From contig NZ_AP024630.1 of the NCBI RefSeq assembly GCF_019976975.1, positions 2,542,001 to 2,606,000 of the forward strand: DNA of 64,000 nucleotides, written 5' to 3'. The notes under the pieces were generated by a model. It was not told the origin of the DNA. It did no database searches and was given only the letters and a program-made list of their open reading frames with translations. Below, piece by piece: positions 50,582-59,227 of the stretch. Made by a program: the position numbers and the translations under genes. Source of the stretch: Arthrobacter sp. NtRootA1. Its GTDB lineage: Bacteria; Actinomycetota; Actinomycetes; Actinomycetales; Micrococcaceae. Positions within the stretch are counted from its first letter, which is position 1. Every line of letters starts with the position of its first letter.

Positions 50582-51958
50582 ATGGCCAAGTACAGAGTCC
50601 AGAACCCGGCAACCGGTGAAATCATCGAGACTTTTGAATCCGCAACCGACGACCAAGTGGAGCAGCACCTCAAAGCTGCCGACGCTGCCTACCGGGAGTG
50701 GAAAGAGCAGAGCGTCCAGCATCGCGCCGGCGTGGTGCGGCGCATCGCCGAACTCTTCACGGAGCGCCGCGTCGAGCTTGCCAGGACCATCTCCACCGAG
50801 ATGGGCAAGTCGATCGATTCGGCGCTCGAGGAGGTGGATTTCGCCGCCGCCATATTCGACTACTACGGCGTCCACGGACCGGGATTCATCGGCGACTACG
50901 AGATCCCGAGCTCCGTTCCGGGCAGGGCCGTGATCGAGCAACTGCCGCTGGGTGTCCTGCTCGGCGTCATGCCCTGGAACTTCCCCTATTACCAGGTGGC
51001 CCGCTTCGCCGCTCCAAACCTGGTGCTCGGCAACACGATCCTGCTTAAGCACGCCGATATCTGTCCGCGCTCGAACCTTGCGATCCAGGAAATCCTGGAG
51101 CAGGCAGGCGTACCGGCCGGGGGATATCAGGCAGTGTTCACCTCGCACGTGCAGATCGCCGCCATCATCGCTGATCCCCGGGTTCAAGGCATCTCACTGA
51201 CGGGTTCCGAAGGTGCGGGCTCGATCATCGGCGCCCAGGCCGGTGCAGCCCTGAAGAAATGTGTGCTCGAACTCGGCGGCATCGATGCGATGGTGGTGCT
51301 CGACGCCGGCGACGTGGCCGGGATTGCCCAAGCCGCGTGGGAGAACCGCATCTACAACGGCGGGCAGGTCTGCAACTCCAACAAGCGCTTGATAGTGATG
51401 GACGACATTTACGACGAGTTCGTCGCTGAACTGGTCCGACTGGCCGACGGGCTCAAGCCCGGCGACCAACTGAATCTTGGCGCGGGGGAGTACACCCCCC
51501 TTTCCACCCGGGCCGCGGCGGAAACGGTTGACGCCCAGGTCCGCAAGGCAGTCTCCGAAGGGGCCCGACTGCTGGCAGGCGGCGTCCTGTCCGAGGGGCC
51601 CGGTGCCTACTACTCACCGGCCGTGCTCGTGGACGTGCCTCGCGACTCCGCGTCCTACCGCGAGGAGATCTTCGGCCCCGTTGCCACCGTGTACCGGGTG
51701 CACAGCGACGGAGAGGCGCTGGGGCTCGCCAATGACTGCGCACTCGGCCTTGGCGGTTCGGTGTTCTCGACTGATACGGCACGCGCCGCACGAGTCGCGT
51801 CAAAGCTTGAAGTGGGCATGGCACACGTGAACATCATTGCCGCGGAGGGAGCGGACATCCCGTTCGGCGGCGTGAAGCGATCCGGTTTCGGGCGCGAGAT
51901 GGGCCCCGTCGGCATCGGGGAGTTTGCGAACAAACGTCTCTATTTCGTCGCTGAATAG
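50582..51958 (+). CDS. Succinate-semialdehyde-dehydrogenase-like aldehyde dehydrogenase
   Basis: A protein of 458 residues that resembles GabD/SSADH: VQNPATGEIIETF, the cofactor stretch GVMPWNFPYYQVARF, SLTGSEGAG, Glu in LELGGIDAMVV and Cys in GGQVCNSNKRLIV. An acid semialdehyde substrate is likely. The ATG at 50582 is behind ACAGGAAC; the open frame extends far upstream into the oxidase gene, but there is no family homology there. It is followed by an inverted repeat and the alcohol dehydrogenase. Confidence 0.9.
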   Translation: MAKYRVQNPATGEIIETFESATDDQVEQHLKAADAAYREWKEQSVQHRAGVVRRIAELFTERRVELARTISTEMGKSIDSALEEVDFAAAIFDYYGVHGPGFIGDYEIPSSVPGRAVIEQLPLGVLLGVMPWNFPYYQVARFAAPNLVLGNTILLKHADICPRSNLAIQEILEQAGVPAGGYQAVFTSHVQIAAIIADPRVQGISLTGSEGAGSIIGAQAGAALKKCVLELGGIDAMVVLDAGDVAGIAQAAWENRIYNGGQVCNSNKRLIVMDDIYDEFVAELVRLADGLKPGDQLNLGAGEYTPLSTRAAAETVDAQVRKAVSEGARLLAGGVLSEGPGAYYSPAVLVDVPRDSASYREEIFGPVATVYRVHSDGEALGLANDCALGLGGSVFSTDTARAARVASKLEVGMAHVNIIAAEGADIPFGGVKRSGFGREMGPVGIGEFANKRLYFVAE

Positions 51959-52032
51959 ACCACAGAAATCATCCGGCAATCCGGAACTTGGGGCAGTGCT
52001 GCCGCGCTGTCTCAGACCCCCAACCCCCTTTT

Positions 52033-52057
52033 GCATGCGAAGTGCTGTTTCGCATGC
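52033..52057. repeat. Inverted repeat between the aldehyde and alcohol dehydrogenase genes
   Basis: Perfect 9-bp arms GCATGCGAA (52033-52041) and TTCGCATGC (52049-52057) separated by seven bases, 21 bases before the alcohol dehydrogenase ATG. It may be an attenuator, processing site or operator inside the operon. No T tract follows, so a simple terminator is less likely. Confidence 0.5.
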
Positions 52058-52078
52058 CCATTTGAAGGAGAAGGACCC

Positions 52079-53191
52079 ATGAAAGCAGTCGTGTTCCGCG
52101 ATTCCGGGACCCGCGTAGCCGTCACCGACGTCGAGCTCGCGGCCCCCAAGGCGGGCGAAGTCCGTGTCAAGATTGCCGCAGCAGGCGTGTGCCACTCAGA
52201 CCTGCACGTACGGCAGGGCGACTGGGACGCAGCCGTTCCGATGGTGATGGGCCACGAGGGCTCCGGCGTCGTCGTCGAACTTGGCGAAGGTGTCACATCC
52301 CTCGCGGTGGGCGACCACGTCGTCCTCAGCTGGGTGCCGCCGTGCGGCGAGTGCCGCTACTGCCAGCAGGGGCGTGAAGCGCGCTGCCAGAAGGTTGCAA
52401 CACTCCTTGCGCCGAAAGGCGTGCTGTTCGACGGCACGTCGCGCATGAGCCAGTTTACGGAGGAGGGCGACGACGAGGCGCTCTACCACTATCTGGGCGT
52501 TTCCTCCTTCGCGGAGGAGGTGGTGGTGCCGGCATCCGGTGCAATCAAGGTGCGCGACGACGCGCCGCTGGACGTGATTTCCATCGTTGGCTGCGCAGTC
52601 GCTACGGGCATTGGCGCCGTCACGAACACCGCTGCCGTCGAGCCCGGCTCGACTGTCGCCGTCATCGGCTGCGGCGGGGTCGGCCTCAACGTGGTCCAAG
52701 GCGCCAAGCTCGCCGGAGCCGAACGCATTGTCGCGATCGACGTCGTGCCTGAAAAGACAGAGATGGCGCTCATGTTCGGTGCGACCGACCGCATTGATGC
52801 CTCCAAAGGCGACGCCGTGGAGCAGCTCTTCGCGTTGATTCCTGACGGCGTCGACTACGCCTTCGATGCCATCGGCCGCACAGTCACCACTGAGCAAGCC
52901 ATTGGAATGCTGGGCCTCGGTGGTGCGGCTGTGATCGTTGGACTGCCGCCAACCGGTTCCAAGGCTTCCTTTGAGCCGCTGGTGCTCGCCGAGGCAGACC
53001 AGCGGATCCTCGGCTCGAACTATGGATCGGTCCGCCCGTCAATCGACATTCCCGCGCTGGTGGACCAATACATGGACGGCCGGATCAAGCTGGATCCGCT
53101 CATTTCCGGTCGCCGTCCCTTGACCGAAGCGGCAGAAGCGCTCGATGACCTCGAAGCGGGCAGTGTGCTGCGTACGCTGCTGATCCCCTGA
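52079..53191 (+). CDS. Zinc-dependent alcohol dehydrogenase (class III-like)
   Basis: A protein of 370 residues. Catalytic zinc ligands are Cys38 (GVCHSD), His59-Glu60 (GHEGSG) and a Cys in VGCAVATG near 178. Structural zinc ligands are Cys89, Cys92, Cys95 and Cys103. The NAD motif VIGCGGVGLN starts near 198 and an acidic residue follows (AIDVVPEK). It would oxidise the alcohol released by the hydrolase or a related hydroxy acid. AAGGAGAAGG precedes the ATG. Confidence 0.92.
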   Translation: MKAVVFRDSGTRVAVTDVELAAPKAGEVRVKIAAAGVCHSDLHVRQGDWDAAVPMVMGHEGSGVVVELGEGVTSLAVGDHVVLSWVPPCGECRYCQQGREARCQKVATLLAPKGVLFDGTSRMSQFTEEGDDEALYHYLGVSSFAEEVVVPASGAIKVRDDAPLDVISIVGCAVATGIGAVTNTAAVEPGSTVAVIGCGGVGLNVVQGAKLAGAERIVAIDVVPEKTEMALMFGATDRIDASKGDAVEQLFALIPDGVDYAFDAIGRTVTTEQAIGMLGLGGAAVIVGLPPTGSKASFEPLVLAEADQRILGSNYGSVRPSIDIPALVDQYMDGRIKLDPLISGRRPLTEAAEALDDLEAGSVLRTLLIP

Positions 53192-53248
53192 CCCGGATCG
53201 ACTCCGGGAAATCCCCAACAAAAATCACCCGCTCAAAGGAGAGCATCC

Positions 53249-54676
53249 ATGTCCACCATCAAGCAGGCGCCATCCCGGGACGCCGGTTTGCGCCACGGCG
53301 TCATGTCCGGCAGCGAACTCGCCGCCCAGGCCATCGCCAACATCGCGCCGAGCGCGGTCCTTGCATTTACTGCGGCGGTGATCTTCGTCAGCGCCGGTAA
53401 CGGCACAATGGCTTCGCTGTTCCTCGCCATGATTGTCGTGCTTTGCGTCGGCTGGTGCGTAGCCACCTTCGCTAAGAGAAATGCCTCGGCCGGTTCCCTT
53501 TACACCTACGTTGCAAAAGGTCTGGGACCCACCGGCGCCTACATTGCCGGATCAGCCCTGATCATCGGCTGCTGGGGCGTGACGGCAGGATCCCTTGGCG
53601 GGGCCGTCTCCAACACCGTCGACTTGCTGGGGCTCCTCGGCATGCCGGTCGAAGGCATCGTTGGAGTGATTGCCCTCACCGTTTTGATCGGCGGGGCTGG
53701 CACCTTCTTCACCATCCAGGGAATCCGCCTCTCAGCCAGGGTTTCACTCGTCCTTGAACTGCTCTCGGTAGCGATCATCATGGTGTTGCTTGTCACCTCT
53801 CTTATCGCCCTGGGGCCGTCCGCGTGGGATCCGGCCCAGTTCGGCCTGGACGGTGCGCCGCCCCAGGGCATCGCTGCAGGCATGGTGATCGGTGTGCTGG
53901 GATTCGCCGGTTTCAGTTCGGCCGACGCCCTGGGACGCGAGGCAAGGAATCCGTACACGGCGATTCCCCGGGCCATCATGTGGAGCGCGGTCGCAGTCGG
54001 TGCCCTTTATATGTTCGGTGCGTATACGCAGATCGCGGTGCTGGGAAAGGAACTCGGCACAGTGGGGAATCCACTGCCGGCCATCGCCGAGAAAATCGGC
54101 ATGCCTGACTGGTATGCCCCGCTTCTGGTGTTCGGCGTCGCGGCTTCATTCTTTGCAGTCGTGGTCGCTCCGCTGAACGTGCTGGGCCGCATCGTCTACG
54201 TCATGGGCAAGGAAGGCGTCGTGCCGGAGCGGTTTGGACGCACCCACGAGAAACACCTGACGCCGCACCGCGTGCTCACCGCCGCGGGCATCAGCGTGAT
54301 CGTGGTCGATGTGGTCCTGCTCCTTGCCGGGGCGCACCCGATGGAGATTGTCGTGTGGCTCGATACTTACGGCGTCTACGGATACATGGTGGCCTACGCC
54401 CTCGTCTCGCTCGCGTGCATCCTCTACGTGCGCCGCGAGGGGCTGCCACGCACTTTGGTGACCATCTGCGGCACGGTGGCCGTTCTGTCCATGGGTTTCA
54501 TCTTCTTCGCCAATGTGTGGCCCGTCCCTGCGTTCCCCCTGAACCTCATCCCATATTTCTTCGTGGCCAGCATGGTGGTGGAGATCGCCTGGTTCGCCTA
54601 TGTGCGCAGGGTGCGTCCCGACGTCGTTCAGAGGATCGGCAAGACCGAGACCGACATGCTCGACGGCGTCGGCTGA
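53249..54676 (+). CDS. APC-family amino acid/amine permease
   Basis: A transporter of 475 residues with about twelve helices. It has the APC pattern from helix 1 (SELAAQAIANIAPSAVLAFTA) and helix 2-3 (RNASAGSLYTYVAKGLGPTGAYIAG) to helix 6 (GVLGFAGFSSADALGREARNP) and helix 8. Relatives import amino acids, polyamines or other amines. It is the only transporter in this operon, so the growth substrate is probably amino-bearing. AAAGGAGA precedes the ATG by eight bases. Confidence 0.9.
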   Translation: MSTIKQAPSRDAGLRHGVMSGSELAAQAIANIAPSAVLAFTAAVIFVSAGNGTMASLFLAMIVVLCVGWCVATFAKRNASAGSLYTYVAKGLGPTGAYIAGSALIIGCWGVTAGSLGGAVSNTVDLLGLLGMPVEGIVGVIALTVLIGGAGTFFTIQGIRLSARVSLVLELLSVAIIMVLLVTSLIALGPSAWDPAQFGLDGAPPQGIAAGMVIGVLGFAGFSSADALGREARNPYTAIPRAIMWSAVAVGALYMFGAYTQIAVLGKELGTVGNPLPAIAEKIGMPDWYAPLLVFGVAASFFAVVVAPLNVLGRIVYVMGKEGVVPERFGRTHEKHLTPHRVLTAAGISVIVVDVVLLLAGAHPMEIVVWLDTYGVYGYMVAYALVSLACILYVRREGLPRTLVTICGTVAVLSMGFIFFANVWPVPAFPLNLIPYFFVASMVVEIAWFAYVRRVRPDVVQRIGKTETDMLDGVG

Positions 54677-54729
54677 CCGTTGATGCGAAGAAGCGATCCG
54701 GAAGCCCGGCTCACCCCAAAGGAGCAATC

Positions 54730-55773
54730 ATGAACACTGATGACCAACCGAGCGTGCTTCTCGTCGGGCTCGGAGCCGTAGGCCGCGCCGTGGGAGCGCT
54801 GCTCGTCGCCACGTCACAGTGCGAGGTCGTTGGTGCCGTCGACCCAGCAGCAGGCCTCGCCGATGCGGAACTCGCCTCGGTGGTCCCCGGCGTAAATGCG
54901 ACAGCCCGCATCACCCCGGATCTCGCCGGTGCGCCGGATGCCGACGTTGCGTTTGTGGCGACCACGTCGTTCGTCGCTGAGGTCGAGCCAATCATCAACG
55001 AACTCCTGGACCGCGGGATGAACGTGGTCACGATCTGCGAACAGTTAGGCTTCGGCTTCTACGACCACGACCCCATCGCCAGCCGCCTCGACGCGCGGGC
55101 ACGAACCGCGGGCCGCACAGTTCTCGGCACCGGCTGCAACCCAGGGATCCTCCTGGACACACTCCCGCTGCTGCTGAGCAGCCTCACTACGAATGTGAAC
55201 CGAGTGACGATCCGTAGGACTGCGGAGATGTCCGGCTATGGGGGCATCTTGTCGAAGTTCGGTTTCGGGCTCACGGCCGCACAGTTCGCCGCCCAGCGCC
55301 ATGCGGGCGGCGTGATCGGCCACGTCGGCTTCCGCGAGTCCGTCGCTGCACTTGGCGACGGCCTCGGATGGAACCTTGACGGGATCGTCGTCGACGAGCC
55401 GGAGCCCATCCTCTTCACCGGGCATCCGCGCCATACGTTGCACCTCACCCTCAAGACCGGGACGATCGCGGTGCTCAGGCATTCGGCACGGGGACTTGTC
55501 GATGGACGAGTAGTGATTGACGCTGCCATCGATTTTGGGATCTTCGAGACCGCGGACGGGTTCCCTGAGGGCGACAGCTGGAGGATCGAGAGCGACTTCC
55601 AAGCGCTCCACTTCTCGAGCGGCCGAATCGACAGCTATGCGTCGACCGTTGCAGTCGCAGCGAATGTCATCCCGTCGCTTTCAGGCGCTGCGCCCGGCCT
55701 CCTGACCATGGCGGATCTCCCGCCGAAGAGATTCTCGGCCAAGGGCGACATGTCGAAGCTGGTCACCCGCTGA
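54730..55773 (+). CDS. Dihydrodipicolinate-reductase-like amine dehydrogenase
   Basis: A protein of 347 residues with an N-terminal Rossmann motif SVLLVGLGAVGRAVGALLVA and the sequences AFVATTSFVAEVEPIINELL, VTICEQLGF and LGTGCNPGILLDTLPLLL. It belongs to the group that includes 2,4-diaminopentanoate dehydrogenase, an NAD(P)-dependent enzyme that removes an amino group. In this operon it may do the same to a diamine or amino-ketone. AAAGGAGCAATC precedes the ATG at 54730. The exact reaction is inference. Confidence 0.82.
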   Translation: MNTDDQPSVLLVGLGAVGRAVGALLVATSQCEVVGAVDPAAGLADAELASVVPGVNATARITPDLAGAPDADVAFVATTSFVAEVEPIINELLDRGMNVVTICEQLGFGFYDHDPIASRLDARARTAGRTVLGTGCNPGILLDTLPLLLSSLTTNVNRVTIRRTAEMSGYGGILSKFGFGLTAAQFAAQRHAGGVIGHVGFRESVAALGDGLGWNLDGIVVDEPEPILFTGHPRHTLHLTLKTGTIAVLRHSARGLVDGRVVIDAAIDFGIFETADGFPEGDSWRIESDFQALHFSSGRIDSYASTVAVAANVIPSLSGAAPGLLTMADLPPKRFSAKGDMSKLVTR

Positions 55774-55819
55774 CGCGGACTCACATTCATCACCAATACC
55801 AGCAAAGGAGCTGAGGCAC

Positions 55820-57361
55820 ATGCTTGAAAAAGCCACCGTGAACATCGCGGAAGTCATGAGCCGCGGCGGACGGCCCCCACACAGCCGCCGCGAAGTGAAA
55901 ATTATCGACACCACCCTGCGCGACGGCCATCAGAGCCTTTGGGCGACGCGGATGCGCACCTCCCACATGCTTGAAATGATCGAAGAGTTTGATGACGCCG
56001 GGTTTGAACACGTGGATCTTGTGGCGCCCATCCAGTTTGATGTGGCAGTCCGCTACCTGAAGGAGGACCCCTGGGAGCGGATTCGGCTGATGCACCGGCA
56101 CGCGCCCAACACCACCTTCCGGGCATTGATCCGCTCAAAGAACCTGGCGTCCTTCGACTTCCTGCCCGATGACATCATCGCGGCGTGGGTTGACCGCCTC
56201 GTGGCCAACGGATTCCGTGAGATTGGCGCATTCGACGGCCTCAACGATGTGGACAATATCGCTGCGGCCCTTCTTCGGGCGAAAGACCTTGGCGCTGAGA
56301 CATTCGGCGCGGTGTCGTTCTGCGAGTCTCCGGTGCACACCGACGAGCTGTTTGTCGCCAAGGCCCAGGAACTGATCGAAAAGGCCAACGTCGACCGGAT
56401 CATGCTTAAGGACGCCGGAGGACTGCTGACTCCGGATCGGGTCCGCACTCTTGTGCCGGCATTGAAAGCAGTGATCGGCAACCGTCCCCTTGAGGTACAC
56501 ACGCACAGCCTTACAGGTCTGGCGCCGCTGGTGTGCCTGGAAGCTGTGGAACTTGGTGCCGACTCTGTGCACACTTCCATCGCGCCGCTCGCCTCCGGCA
56601 ACGGGCAGCCCTCCACACAGGGCACTGTTCGTGATCTGCGAGCGCTTGGCTACACGGTGAACGTCGACGACGAGCGCGTTGCTGCGATCAGCCGGAAGCT
56701 TTCCGGCATCGCGGAGGAAGAGGACAAGCCTGTTGGCGTTCCGCACGAGTACACAGGGATGCATTACATGCACCAAACCCCCGGTGGGATGTTGTCCAAC
56801 TTTCAGTCCCAGCTGGAGGCGGCTGGCCTCGCCGATCGCTTCGATGAGCTGATGCAGGAAGTTGCCCGCGTGCGTGCCGAACTGGCGTACCCCATCATGA
56901 TCACTCCTTTCGCCCAACATGTGGGAACCCAGGCGGTCATGAACGTTATGAGCGGGGAGCGCTACGGCGTGGTCCCGAATGAGGTGAAGAAGTACGCACT
57001 CGGCTACTACGGCAAACCGTTGGCACCCTTGGACCCGGCGGCGCGCGAGAAGATCCTGGCCAACGGATCCTCGAACATCGCAGAGCTGCCCGAGCCGCTA
57101 GCGCCGATGCTTCCGTCACTTCGGCAGCGGTATCCGGACGAAGACATGGACCTGTGGCTTTTGCGTGCACAGTTCGCAGGGACACAAGTGGACGACATGA
57201 AGAAGGTCGTGTCGGAGGGCGGCGTCACCGGAGGGAATCCGATGCCGACGCTGGACCTCATCACCTCGCTGTACAACAGCACCCCAACCGGCCGACAGGC
57301 ACTCACGAGCGGCGATCTGCGGATCGCCCTGGAAAAAGGAAACACAGAAGATGGCCAATAG
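55820..57361 (+). CDS. Carboxyltransferase subunit of a split biotin-dependent carboxylase
   Basis: A protein of 513 residues of the oxaloacetate-decarboxylase-alpha/pyruvate-carboxylase carboxyltransferase family. The TIM barrel starts IIDTTLRDGHQSLWATRMRT with the metal ligand Asp30; the carbamylated Lys is Lys197 in MLKDAGGLL; metal His227 and His229 lie in VHTHSLTG. The C-terminal conserved-carboxylase domain is present but no biotin domain, which is encoded by the next gene. The acceptor in this family is a 2-oxo acid. AAAGGAG lies before the ATG; it overlaps the BCCP gene by 11 bases. Confidence 0.9.
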   Translation: MLEKATVNIAEVMSRGGRPPHSRREVKIIDTTLRDGHQSLWATRMRTSHMLEMIEEFDDAGFEHVDLVAPIQFDVAVRYLKEDPWERIRLMHRHAPNTTFRALIRSKNLASFDFLPDDIIAAWVDRLVANGFREIGAFDGLNDVDNIAAALLRAKDLGAETFGAVSFCESPVHTDELFVAKAQELIEKANVDRIMLKDAGGLLTPDRVRTLVPALKAVIGNRPLEVHTHSLTGLAPLVCLEAVELGADSVHTSIAPLASGNGQPSTQGTVRDLRALGYTVNVDDERVAAISRKLSGIAEEEDKPVGVPHEYTGMHYMHQTPGGMLSNFQSQLEAAGLADRFDELMQEVARVRAELAYPIMITPFAQHVGTQAVMNVMSGERYGVVPNEVKKYALGYYGKPLAPLDPAAREKILANGSSNIAELPEPLAPMLPSLRQRYPDEDMDLWLLRAQFAGTQVDDMKKVVSEGGVTGGNPMPTLDLITSLYNSTPTGRQALTSGDLRIALEKGNTEDGQ

Positions 57362-57875
57362 CCTGCCCGACATGAAGGAACTCAAGGCGATCGTCGATTG
57401 GGTGAATCTTGCAGAGGACGTCCGCGAACTGTCGCTCAAGTTAGGCGACGTCGAACTGTTCGTATCGCGGAACCGCGCCGGCGGCGTCGCCCAGGGAGCC
57501 CCCCTGGCTGCCGAGCCGTCGGTCCCAATGAAGGAGCCAAAGCCCACGCCCGCAGCACCGATCGTGGTGCCCGCACCTGCCGTAGGGGAGCAGGAAGCAG
57601 CGCACGACGCCGATCAACTCACCCAGGATGAGGTACTGATTACCGCGCCCATGCTCGGTACCTTCTACGCCTCACCCCAGCCGGGCGCTCCAGCCTTCGT
57701 TTCGGTCGGCGACCGTGTTCAGCCGAGCAGCGTTCTCGCCATTGTCGAGGTCATGAAGCTCATGAACAACATCGAGGCCGGAGTCGAGGGAACAGTCGTC
57801 CGCGTGCTGGCAGAGAACGAATCACTCGTCGAGTACGGCCAGCCCCTGATCGTCATCAGGAAGGGCGCCTCATGA
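57351..57875 (+). CDS. Biotin carboxyl carrier protein of the split carboxylase
   Basis: A protein of 174 residues. An N-terminal helical part (1-43), a Pro/Ala linker (50-85) and a C-terminal biotinyl domain with the attachment Lys136 in VEVMKLMNNIEA. The N-terminal segment (LKAIVDWVNLAEDVRELSLK, then LGDVELFVSRN) is of the AccB type. It would be biotinylated by BirA encoded elsewhere. It overlaps the carboxyltransferase gene by 11 bases and the biotin carboxylase gene by four. Confidence 0.94.
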   Translation: MANSLPDMKELKAIVDWVNLAEDVRELSLKLGDVELFVSRNRAGGVAQGAPLAAEPSVPMKEPKPTPAAPIVVPAPAVGEQEAAHDADQLTQDEVLITAPMLGTFYASPQPGAPAFVSVGDRVQPSSVLAIVEVMKLMNNIEAGVEGTVVRVLAENESLVEYGQPLIVIRKGAS

Positions 57876-59227
57876 CGCTTTCAAGCGTGCTGATCGCCAA
57901 CCGGGGGGAGATTGCGCTGCGCGTGATCCGCGCCTGCAAGGAACTCGGGATCCGCAGCATCATCGCGCATTCGGAAGCCGACCGCGATTCGCTGCCGGTC
58001 AGGCTCGCCGACGAGGCTTTGTGCATCGGCCCCGCCTCGGCGAAGCTCAGCTACCGTGACGCCCATGCCGTGATCGCGGCAGCGCAGGGGAGTGGAGCCA
58101 GTGCTATCCATCCCGGCTACGGGTTCCTGTCAGAAAACGCCGACTTCGTGGCGCTTTGTGAGGCCGAAGGAGTTGGCTTCGTCGGACCGTCGTCGGAGGT
58201 CATCCGCCGGATGGGTGACAAGATCGAGGCGAAGAAGATTGCCAGGCAGGCCGGCGTGCCGACTGTTCCGGGATCCGACGGAGCCATCGCCGATCAGGAT
58301 GAGGCGTTCCGCGTAGCGGAGCAGGTAGGGTTTCCACTGCTGATCAAGGCAGCGGCCGGCGGGGGCGGGCGCGGGCTGCGTGTCGTGCAGGTAGCTGCCA
58401 CCCTGGCAACAGACCTCGCAGAAATCATGGCCGAGGCCGAAGTCGCCTTCGGCGATCCAGCCGTCTACATCGAGCGCTACCTCACCGACATCCGTCATAT
58501 CGAGATCCAGGTGGTCTCGGACGGCACGACAACCCTGCATCTGGGCGAACGGGACTGCACCGCGCAACGTCGCAACCAGAAGCTCGTGGAGGAAGCGCCG
58601 TCACCGGTGCTCGACCATGAGACAAGGGAAGGCCTCGCAAAGGCAGCAGTCTCCCTCTGCGAAGAAGTCGGCTACACGAACGCCGGAACTGTCGAGTTCG
58701 TCTTCGACAACGCAACCGGCGAGTACTACTTCATCGAGATGAACACCCGCATCCAGGTTGAGCATCCAGTCTCTGAAATGGTCACCGGAATCGACCTGAT
58801 CAAGCTGCAACTGCAGATCGCCGGCGGCGGGAAACTCGGCTTCACACAGGACGATGTTCAGGTGCGGGGCCATGCCATCGAATGCCGCATTAATGCAGAG
58901 GACGCGGATCTCGGCTTCGCCCCCAGCCCGGGAACGATCCGCGACTTCCGGGCACCCGGCGGGTTCGGCGTTCGGCTGGACACGCACATAGAGGGCGGCT
59001 CCACCATCCCGCCCTTTTACGACTCCATGATCGGCAAGCTCATCTGTTGGGGACAGGACCGGGATGAAGCGATCGAGAGGACCCTGAGGGCCCTGACTGA
59101 GTTCAGGATCGAAGGCGTGGTTACCACCGCGGGATTCCACCGGAAAGTCCTCGCCACCAAGACGTTCAGGAGCGGCACATTCAACACAGGCTTCATCGCC
59201 GAGTACATGGAGGAACGGACGTCATGA
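57872..59227 (+). CDS. accC: Biotin carboxylase subunit of the split carboxylase
   Basis: An AccC-type ATP-grasp enzyme of 451 residues that carboxylates biotin using ATP and bicarbonate. It shows LIANRGEIALRVIRAC, HPGYGFLSENADF, the Gly-rich lid AAAGGGGRGLR, ERDCTAQRRNQKLVEE and EMNTRIQVEHPVSEM. No carrier domain is fused, so it needs the separate BCCP. It overlaps both neighbours by four bases. The three adjacent genes would give a complete carboxylase. Confidence 0.95.
   Translation: MTLSSVLIANRGEIALRVIRACKELGIRSIIAHSEADRDSLPVRLADEALCIGPASAKLSYRDAHAVIAAAQGSGASAIHPGYGFLSENADFVALCEAEGVGFVGPSSEVIRRMGDKIEAKKIARQAGVPTVPGSDGAIADQDEAFRVAEQVGFPLLIKAAAGGGGRGLRVVQVAATLATDLAEIMAEAEVAFGDPAVYIERYLTDIRHIEIQVVSDGTTTLHLGERDCTAQRRNQKLVEEAPSPVLDHETREGLAKAAVSLCEEVGYTNAGTVEFVFDNATGEYYFIEMNTRIQVEHPVSEMVTGIDLIKLQLQIAGGGKLGFTQDDVQVRGHAIECRINAEDADLGFAPSPGTIRDFRAPGGFGVRLDTHIEGGSTIPPFYDSMIGKLICWGQDRDEAIERTLRALTEFRIEGVVTTAGFHRKVLATKTFRSGTFNTGFIAEYMEERTS

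Noticed and set aside
54355..54729. An upstream extension of the diaminopentanoate-dehydrogenase-like frame
   Set aside because: It overlaps the permease gene in another frame. The ATG at 54730 has a ribosome-binding site and starts at the Rossmann strand.
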